A stretch of DNA of 17,222 nt, taken from contig JAIVFJ010000642.1 of the NCBI GenBank assembly GCA_025765615.1, positions 1 to 17,222 on the forward strand, read 5' to 3'. Positions 10,201 through 17,222 of the stretch are shown piece after piece. The translations under genes were made by a program, and so were the position numbers. Within the stretch, counting starts at the first letter, position 1; each line of letters begins with the position of its first letter. Under the pieces are notes generated by a model. That model worked only from the letters and a program-made list of their open reading frames with translations, was not told where the DNA came from and ran no database searches. Source of the stretch: Zopfochytrium polystomum. Its lineage: Eukaryota > Chytridiomycota > Chytridiomycetes > Chytridiales > Chytridiaceae.

Positions 10201-12833
10201 GGCTGTCGACGGTCCTCGCCACGCATTTCTTCGATGTAATCGACGAAAGTGACGAGGTCCTTAGCCACAAGTACCACCTTGTGTATGCTATGGGTGCCCC
10301 CCACCAATTAGACGATGGCTTCAAGAGGTGGTCCGTCGTGGAGTCGATTTTCCGCGTTGTCGCCAAGCTCGCTCTGCAATACTCGATGCTCTGGAATCAG
10401 ACGCAGGCGAGTTCTGGCTTGGCAGCTGGCTCTTTCAGAGAAATCAAAGTTAAATTAGCAGCCAGTCAAGATGTGGAGGGCCACTGGAAGCGACTCTTTA
10501 AATCGATCGTTGATGAACTACTGGATAATCCTCCGCACCGACTCACCGAGCTGAAACGCCTTGGCACTCTCGAAAAGGTTCATTTCCGGAAGTGCGTTCT
10601 CTCATCTTCGGTCGAAGCCACCAAAGCCGAATTCGGCATGTGCGCAGAGGTTGGCCTCGCACTCCGCGGATTCCTCTCCCACGGCCTTCTGCGCCACGTC
10701 TTGCAACTTCGACACAGAGTCAACTACGGGATTGACGACCGGCGATATGCGAAGAAGATCGCCGTACCATACCGTGCTGCTGATGTTCCTTCAGATCGCG
10801 CCGAATTCGGCCACCCAGACGTCTCAATCGCGCTGACGTTCCTCAGCTATTATTACAGGGGGTTATCGCTGAAAGAATTCAAAGAGGCGATCACCGCCCT
10901 CCTGAAGCTGGGCCAGGTAGCGCAAGAGAGCTTCTATGACGAGTGGTTCACACTGGTCAAGCACTCTCTTTCGGATGCCGACGCCAGTAAGATGAACAGC
11001 GTTCAGAAAATTGATCCGTCCGACGAAGTGCAACTTTCAATGCTTCATCGTGTTTACGCTAAAAACATCGAGGCAATCAATTTCTGGCTACAATCTTGTG
11101 TGTTTCCTCGCGACACAACTCAATTCAAGGAGCGCATACCGGCAACGGCCTGGGATCTCGCCAGTGCAGACCACTGCTGCGGCTTCTCCGGCACAAACGA
11201 TAGCTACCCGCTCTTACCACTGCAAGTCAAGCAGAGCGATCCGAATATCGACCTCATTGTCGGAACGAACGGCCTCATGCTGGACCGAATTATTCGCGAA
11301 ACGCGCTGCTACACGACGCTGAGGTCGAATAATGCGACAGCTGCAGTGTGGCAGCAACTTCTTCAGCTCTGCACCGCCAACAATGCAAACGCTTTGATAG
11401 ATGCCGGCTCGCTCCTAGCCGGAACTGACAATGAGGCCCTTGCAGAATTCATTGTAAACCATGCTTCATTTCCGTCAAAGTTCCGAGGAGTGTGCTACTT
11501 CGACGTGCGCAAACAGTGCTGGATAATTCTCAACAAGCAGATGTTAGAAAAATTAAGAAAAGAACTGTCGTCGATTCCAGAGAGGGATACGTTCGTCATA
11601 TTCGATGACGCTCGGACAAGGGGCGCCGACATGAAGCTTCCGCACGATGCAGTCGCGGTGCTGACTCTTGGACCTGCCATGGTCAAAGACAAGCTGATGC
11701 AGGGCGCAGGGAGGATGCGAATGCTCGGTACCGGCCAAAAACTAATTCTCTGTGGAACATCGGAGGTGACCTCAACTTTGCGCTCACAGTCTGACAGGGT
11801 CTTTCCGACCGTAGAGGAGGTGCTGAAGTGGGTAATTCGAAACACGGCGGAGCGCATCATCACCGGGATGCCACTGTGGGCGGAAAACGGGCTTCGCTTC
11901 GATGACAACCGCCAAGACGTCGATAATTATAAGCTAAAGGAAATACACGGTCTTGACAGACTTTACGCCCCCTCCGCTTCATCGCGCTTGCTTACCACCC
12001 ACATTGAGGAGATGGTCAATTCACGAAAGTGTTCGAACAGCGACATCCAGGAGAATCTGGTGCGTAGGGCATACAAAGTGGCCAAGGGCGTCCAAATTCA
12101 AGTCCTCAGATGCGACAATGAGTGTGAGAGAGAGCTGCAGAAGGAGGAAGAACGAGAATCCGAGCCGGAGAAGCAGATACCTCTCAAAGAACCAGCCATG
12201 GAGGAGACATGGAACTATAACACTGCTACTCAAGCCTGCCGCGCTAGCGAGTTGGACGTGGAGTCGCAGGCTGTCCCACTTGGGGAGGGGCTCCAAAGAT
12301 TGATTGGTGCAAGCGCTGCAGAGATCGATTGGAGCCTGTCCGTGTACACTACAGCCAATTTTCTGAGTACCATTCAGCTCGAAAGGAAAAATACGTTTAC
12401 CAACCAGAGCTTGTATTTGCGCCCACCCCTTGGGGTGCTTGTATTTCATTCCACTTCGGAGCTCGTTCTCCTCTCTGACAAAGAAGCAGATGGAGTACTT
12501 TGGGCTTTCCACTCCGCGCCGGCTTCCCTGCTGCGTAACACTTCCTTTTGTTACTTGTCCGATCTGTGGATATGGGCAAACGAGAATTCTCAGCCTCGAC
12601 CAGCGATGGCGGTTGGCTCTCGCGACCTCAAGTGGAAGAGGCTCCCAGAGACGAGCATCGCGAGTGCAAAATTGCTTAACGGGGATACAATGTATGGGTC
12701 AATCGTGGGCAGCCTTCAGCACTTGTTACGGAGCCAGTTGGGACAGAGAGCTGCACGAGATCTCGTCGAGTACCGGAGCAAAGAAAATCACTGGGAGCGT
12801 TCTCAACTGCAGGCCGCTTGCGGTTGTATTTAG
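4243..12833 (+). CDS. Giant DUF3638/DUF3645 protein with helicase-like motifs, about 2811 aa, four exons
   Basis: Exons are 4243-5280, 5335-6213, 6263-9317 and 9370-12833. Introns are 54, 49 and 52 nt, all in phase; the third has GTAAGT, an ACTAAC branch and a CCTTAG acceptor. The start is the first in-frame ATG, in context CCGCCATGA. The N-terminal 600 residues are weakly conserved and may match DUF6606. The middle contains a fungal-family signature (MTGCEAALEIVRQC). The DUF3638 region has a P-loop-like CQLNMGLGKTRVILPML (GLGKT at residues 1819-1823), MLPFHRD, SPEHRLSLQLK and a DEAD-like DESDE at about 1949-1953. DUF3645 follows with AVPYRAADVPSDRAEFGHPD from residue 2122. Further on, FDDARTRGADMKLP and MQGAGRMRMLG resemble helicase motifs V-VI. 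From memory, fungal members usually read GEGKS, so GLGKT differs. Some databases label such proteins ubiquitinyl hydrolases; I see no protease motif. Cellular role is unknown. No frame error occurs in about 8.4 kb of coding sequence. Confidence 0.93.
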
Positions 12834-12838
12834 CATAT

Positions 12839-12844
12839 TTTATT
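12839..12844 (-). promoter_or_regulatory. Candidate poly(A) signal AATAAA for the RhoGAP gene
   Basis: AATAAA on the minus strand (TTTATT on plus), about 180 nt beyond the RhoGAP stop at 13023 and only 6 nt past the stop of the opposing gene. It is the nearest AATAAA after that stop on this strand. Fungal poly(A) signals are degenerate, so this is a candidate only. Confidence 0.45.
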
Positions 12845-12903
12845 ATTAGCAAGATCATTACGTATGTTTAGCATGTTGCATTTGGCAATTAGCAAGTTTG
12901 TCA

Positions 12904-12909
12904 AATAAA
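12904..12909 (+). promoter_or_regulatory. Candidate poly(A) signal AATAAA for the DUF3638/DUF3645 gene
   Basis: A perfect AATAAA, 71 nt after the TAG stop of the giant gene, at a normal distance for a fungal 3' UTR. It is followed about 20 nt later by mixed G-rich sequence. Cleavage here would give a transcript end inside the 3' UTR predicted for the convergent RhoGAP gene. Confidence 0.55.
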
Positions 12910-13022
12910 GTCGGTGGCCGGCAGTGAGGCAAGAGCACACACTGAGCTTTTCGCATGCAGCCAGCCCTTGGAATATTGAACGCATCCCAATTAAGAAATA
13001 TTTTGTCCTCCATTTCCCCTCG

Positions 13023-16000
13023 TCAACTCGCTTGTGCCCCTGCTCCTGCTTTAACGATCAATCGAAGCTCCTGCGAACGGCAGCGATTATGTCATTGTCA
13101 GCGCATAGGGGTTAAATGCAATCACAAGGGTGAAGCTCAAACCTGATAGCGCTGGTATTCTTTCTCCATTGGAGCACGATCTTTCGAATTGCGTATCGGT
13201 CGCCCATAACGCAGCTCAAACTCGTGCTGGAACTGGTGTAGGGCGATCTGCAGCGCACGCTTTTCGCGAATCAATTCGGAGATGGCGAAATCCTCGCGGA
13301 GTCCAGCTTGACTGGCAGAGTGAGGTTGTTTCTGGGTTTGTTTCGCGGGGATGGTACTCTGCTGGTAACGTCGCGCAATGAAGGGACTTAGCAGGACGAA
13401 CGCGAGTGGATTGAGCGATCAGGCACGGCTTACCTCGAGCTTCGTTTTGAGTTCCTGGTACCGCTGGTACAGCGCCCGCATCTTTGCCTTGTACTCCGCC
13501 GTCGGCTGCAACAAATAATTCAGCTAAAACAGGGTACTGAAGACACAACTCCCCACCTCTTCGCCCCCCGGATTCTTTGACGACCGCAGCCGGCCCTTCA
13601 TCCGAACCAACGCAAGCTTCACACGCTCCTTCTCCACTCGCATCCGCCCCCACGCATCGTCACCACCGTCACCGCTGCCCTCATCCCCCGCTGCACGACG
13701 CCTCCCGCGGTCGCCGCCGCCCTCGACCGCCGCCCGCAGCGCCCGGTACTCGTCCCGCTCCTCTCGCGTGATCTTGCCGCCGGCAAGCACCACCCGCCGC
13801 AGCCGCTGCTTCAGCCGGCTCAGTGCCTCTTCCGCGTCGTCGCCCGACGGCGGCGCAGATGCCCCGGGCGTCGGCGTCGGCGCACGACGGCGGCGCCGGT
13901 GCCGCGCGTCGGGTGACGGCGCGGTGTCGCTGCTGTCGTTGCCATCGTCGCTGTCGGGAGCGGCGGAGTGATCTTCCGAGACGCTGTCGGTAGATAGAGA
14001 TAGTGCGCTGGAAGACTCGGCCGACGACGCTGTTGAGCTGCGCCGCTCTCGCGCCGGTGCGCCCGCGCGCGGTGGATCTGCGTGCCCCGTGGGGGCCGGC
14101 ACTTGCGAGGTGCCAACGTCCCGCGGCTGCTGTGCGGTGCTGGACCCAGTGGGCGGAGGCTGCGACGAGGACGACGGCTGGTTCTGAAAATAGTGCGGAA
14201 GCGGGGCAGCTTTCGCCAGGGCGTGGGACGGAATGTGCACCGGTTGTGCTGCTGGCGGGCGGACGGCTCTGCTGGCAAAGGGCTGGAGGACTGGTGCGGG
14301 CGGCGGCGGGCGGGAGGGTGGGGGCGGCATGGGCCGCGGTGTCTCCGTGGTATCGGAGTGGTGCGGGGGCTGGCGAGGGGGCAGAGTAAGTTTCGGAGGC
14401 AGCGGTGGAGCGTTTTGTGTTTGGCCCAGTATGTGAGGAGGAAGGCGCGCGGTGGACGATGTCGGCGGGCGGATATTAGAGTGGGCAAGGGCGGTTGTTG
14501 AAAAGGACACGTGCTTTAAGGAGAGCGTGAGATCAGGATCAGCGTTGGTTGCCAGCGTCGACGATGATAGGGTAATCTTGCCAGCGGTCGTGATCACGTT
14601 TCCTCGGTTCGGGTTGTCATTGGTGTCCAACGAGTCTGCGCTTCGACACTCGAAATAGTGGCTTACCCACTCTTGCTCGTCTTTATTCTGTCTGTGCAGG
14701 GTTAGGTCTGAGTCGTCCGGGTACCTGTCCAAAGCGGCCCTAATCTTTAGGATTGGAAGTCCAGAAGGAAGGAAACATTTCAATCCACTCACCGCTGCCT
14801 ATCCAGACTTTCTTTATCTGAGGACTCTCGCCACCCATCCATTTCAGATTTCATCTGCCGCTTTTCGAGTCCGAGACCGCTTTCGTAGTTCCGCTGATTA
14901 AGCATGAGCTGCGACAACGTTAACTGGAGTCCAACAGAAGAAAAGACAAGACACCCGCAAACCTTCAGTTCTGGAAGATACGGCGCGCTGTTCGCTGGGT
15001 CATCCGGCCTCAGTCTTTCTTTCACGCTCTCTCTTCTTCTGCTTGACGACTGAAAGCGAAGATCAAGTTCCGTGCCACGCAAACGCTCTGCTTAGAAATA
15101 CCTGCTCAAGTACATCCAAGCCGAACGCTCCTCGTACGGCAGCCACCGCCACACGCCTCGCTGAAATCCGCTGCGCAGGCGTAGGCGAGCTGCTTGCAGA
15201 CGACCGTGGACTGGATCTGAGCGTACGTAGTTTTGTTGCCACGAGTGTGAAGTGTTAGAGCACAACGCGTGTCAAAAACAAAATGCAAATAGAAAGCTTA
15301 CCCCCGCGAACTGCGACTCCACCCGTCCTCGGACTCCTCGCTCTCACTTTCACTCCCACTCCACGAATCCTCACCCTCTCCATGGAACCCCTCCTCTTTC
15401 TCCATTCCCCTCGCCCCTTCCCCTTCCGCCGCCGTCGCCGCCGCCACAATCACCCCCTCCAACGCCCGCACCGCCTCCTCAACCCTCCCCGCCTCCTCCC
15501 ACCCGACCTCTCCGGCGCCAGCTCCGGCCACCGTCGCCCCAAATACGACTGCCAGCCCGCGCCCCGTCATCCGGTTGCGCCCCGCCCGCGCCGCGACGCG
15601 GCCCAGGTGCCCTACAAGCGCGCGCAGCACACTCCATGCAGCCACCGGCGCACCGGCGCCGGCGGGCGGGCTGGGAAGCAGCGTCCCTGTCGTGGCGGAG
15701 AGGAGGATTGGGTGGAGGAGTGGGGGGAGGATGGGGTCGGGGCACGAGCGCAGCCAGGATTTGAAGAGGGAGGCGACGGCGTGGACCGAGGTGGGCGGGA
15801 GGGCCGTGAGGATGGCGCGGGGGTCGGGGGCTGCCAGGTTAGGAAAGATTGGGGTTGATTAGATTCAAATCCGGGGGAGTGTTGGGTCGGGGTCGAGGTG
15901 GGGAAGGCTGTCCCCAAACGATCGCAGCGTGCTGCGCAATGTGTTTGGGAACGAAACAAAAAAGGCACGACGTGGGGTCAGTCCCCCGTTTCTTACCGCG

Positions 16001-16457
16001 CTCGATCCGCCCGCGCAGCTCCCGCACCTCGCGCACGGCCCCGCTGATCCGGTAGATCCCCTCCATCTCGATGCCTGAAAATTCAGGTTTGATTCGCAAA
16101 AGGTTTTTAGATATATGACCTTCCCCTGCCTCCACCGAAACCTCCCGAATACAAACACTCTGGCCGCTCCAGAAACTCAATAAACGCGGCCATGATCGAA
16201 GGGATCTTGCAGTCGCCGTTCCCAGTTACCGACAAGGGCGACAACGACGACAGCGGCGCTGACGAAGGTGGCTGCTGCTGCTCCGAAGCTTCGCTGGCCA
16301 GCAGCTCCGCCAGCGGTCGGCCAAAGTGCGAGGTCGTTGGCCGTGCAGACTCTGCGGGTGGTTGAGGGGTGGTTCCTGCCACCGCCGCCGCCGCCGCCGA
16401 GTCCTTGGCGCGGCTGCCGCCGCCGGTGCCAAAGAACGGCGCGAAGATGCGTTTCAT
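13023..16457 (-). CDS. RhoGAP protein with proline-rich centre and FAM13-like C-terminal helical modules, 910 aa, ten exons
   Basis: Exons in transcript order: 16457-16142, 16074-15997, 15830-15302, 15216-15102, 15049-14963, 14908-14793, 14739-13557, 13505-13434, 13331-13143, 13070-13023. All phases match, giving 2733 nt. The start is the first ATG after an in-frame TAG. The RhoGAP domain (about 45-250), which stimulates GTP hydrolysis by Rho-type GTPases, shows IPSIMAAFIEFLE, EGIYRISG with the arginine finger at R114, VASLFKSWLRSCPDP with K155 and R159, and NRMTGRGLAVVFGAT at 217-231. The invariant asparagine of the NLAVVFGP motif is glycine (G223). Residues about 480-700 are proline- and serine-rich with APPLPPKL (SH3-ligand-like) and MPPPPSRPPPPAP. 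The C-terminus holds charged helical repeats: RLKQRLRRVVLAGGKITREE; KERVKLALVRMKGRL then ALYQRYQELKTKLE; and REKRALQIALHQF, ELRYGRPIR, EKEYQRYQELRLI. These match the FAM13A/B C-terminal pattern as I recall it. A cytosolic signalling role is likely. Confidence 0.9.
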
Positions 16458-16671
16458 CGATGGCTTGTTTGTCGCCTTCTTTTTGACGCAGACTGGATGC
16501 TCTTCATGCGCGGCTTTCGATGGGTCTTCGCGGGGCTATTTTGTTTTGACACACCGATAAAAAATAAAAAAAAATAAAAAAAAATTGTCTCGTTTTTACT
16601 TTTCTTTTTTGATCACTGGGCCATAAAATCGTCCCAACACCACCACTCACGCTATCTCCCACGCGCGCCCC
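16458..16671. promoter_or_regulatory. Probable RhoGAP promoter region and AHA1 3' flank, with an A/T tract
   Basis: About 214 bp lie between the stop of the upstream minus-strand AHA1 gene and the RhoGAP ATG. It contains an A-rich run at about 16557-16585 (poly(T) on the transcribed sense strand), roughly 100-130 bp upstream of the RhoGAP start, as expected for a nucleosome-poor fungal promoter. No clear TATA box or AATAAA on the minus strand was found. Confidence 0.45.
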
Positions 16672-17222
16672 TCAGCCCCTCAACAACTCCCTTGCATCAC
16701 AAGCAGCTGCGCCTCTCAAAACCCGACGGCCCCAAACCGCAAACGCGCTCTTGATTCCGTTCCAGTAGTACGCCTCCAGTTCTTACGCGTAATGTCCAGT
16801 TCGCCGATCGGCACTTCCCGCTGCGTCAGGATCAGCTTGACCGATTCGCGCTGCTCTTCAAGATCGATGGTGACGTTCGGAGTGGGTGGTCTGGTGGGAA
16901 GGGTAGAAAGGTGGGCCAAAAGTGGTGAGTTATTGAGAGCGGTAGGAAGCCAAGTCTGGTTTCTCACCTCCGGCCAGTGTCCTTCAACACGCCAGGGTTG
17001 CACAATCTTCTTGTTGGGACCCTTTATTCCGTTGTGGGAGAGCTGGGTATGTTTTGGAGGGGGCAAACATGTGTTCAGTTCCTCGATGCGATTTCCCGTT
17101 TGCAATAGAACAAACTCAGCTTACCAGGTCAACAATCTTGCCCGTCACGTTCCACCAAACAACGCCACCTCCGCGCCGACCTGCGGCCCAATCTTCGCCG
17201 GACCGCGACCATGCCTGCACCC
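16672..17222 (-). CDS. AHA1: AHA1-like activator of Hsp90 ATPase, C-terminal part, with frameshifts, cut by window edge
   Basis: AHA1 proteins bind Hsp90 and stimulate its ATPase; the C-terminal half is an AHSA1/START-like fold. Inferred exons are 17222-17125, 17042-16968 and 16890-16672, with introns of 82 and 77 nt. Conserved pieces appear in order: PAKIGPQVGAEVALFGG, NVTGKIVDL, NKKIVQPWRVEGHWPE, VTIDLEEQRESVKLILTQRE, VPIGELDITRKNWRR and YYWNGIKSAFAVWGRRVL. These match the family's FxGNVTGxxxxL, IVxxWRxxxWPE and terminal YYxxGIK motifs. Keeping all of them in frame needs three single-base corrections: a base missing between 17151 and 17152, an extra base near 16875, and a base missing between 16770 and 16771. 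Without the last correction the frame ends at 16716. The N-terminal domain lies beyond the window. It is transcribed in the same direction as the RhoGAP gene. Family call is good; integrity is uncertain. Confidence 0.82.

Larger units (their letters stand above)
12834..13022. other. Convergent intergenic gap with overlapping 3' UTRs
   Basis: Only 189 bp separate the stop codons of the plus-strand giant gene and the minus-strand RhoGAP gene. The candidate poly(A) signals of the two genes lie in crossed order, so each transcript would run into the other's 3' UTR. No RNA gene or further coding sequence is visible. Confidence 0.6.

Noticed and set aside
13820..14488. Long minus-strand reading frame rich in Arg, Pro and His
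   Set aside because: It lies wholly within exon 7 of the RhoGAP gene in another frame. GC-rich, proline-coding DNA keeps alternative frames open. The real frame joins correctly to flanking exons by phase.
15252..15764. Plus-strand proline-rich frame opposite the RhoGAP domain
   Set aside because: It is antisense to RhoGAP exon 3, and its composition is explained by the GC-rich complement. The minus strand carries clear RhoGAP motifs.
1..17222. tRNA, rRNA, CRISPR arrays, insertion sequences and transposon terminal repeats
   Set aside because: I looked for tRNA arm motifs (the few TTCGA matches lie inside coding exons), repeat-spacer arrays and transposase motifs, and found none that hold up.

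Overview
This is eukaryotic nuclear DNA with intron-containing genes on both strands. Introns are short (about 49 to 166 nt), usually begin GTAAG, GTGAG or GTATG, often carry a CTAAC- or CTGAC-like branch site, and end in AG. The giant DUF3638/DUF3645 protein is a family I know mainly from fungi. Together with fungus-style introns and a RhoGAP protein carrying FAM13-like C-terminal modules, this suggests a fungus, perhaps an early-diverging zoosporic (chytrid-like) lineage. The lineage is an inference; no rRNA or other marker lies in the window.

Layout. (1) Positions 1-1675, minus strand: the 5' part of an ABCC-type ABC transporter, running from its start codon through the first transmembrane domain to the first strands of NBD1, where the window ends. 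(2) 1676-4242: a divergent intergenic region of about 2.6 kb with a GA microsatellite, a poly(A) tract, an A-rich block, a frame interrupted by one stop, a 21-bp direct repeat and a 10-bp tandem repeat. (3) 4243-12833, plus strand: a four-exon gene for a protein of about 2811 residues of the DUF3638/DUF3645 family, with helicase-like motifs. (4) 12834-13022: a 189-bp gap between two convergent genes. Each has a candidate AATAAA, and the two signals are placed so that the 3' UTRs would overlap. (5) 13023-16457, minus strand: a ten-exon gene for a 910-residue RhoGAP protein with a proline-rich middle and FAM13-like C-terminal helical modules. All splice phases agree. (6) 16672 to the right edge, minus strand: the 3' part of an AHA1-like Hsp90 ATPase activator.

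The most telling structural fact is uneven sequence integrity. The two inner genes read through about 12 kb with no frame break that introns do not explain. The two edge genes need many single-base corrections to keep conserved protein sequence in frame: about eight or nine in the ABC transporter and three in AHA1. The simplest reading is that the window is a contig with poorly supported ends. Decay of both genes is the alternative.

No functional link between the four genes is evident; the set looks like ordinary gene-dense fungal-style sequence. The least understood element is the giant DUF3638/DUF3645 protein.
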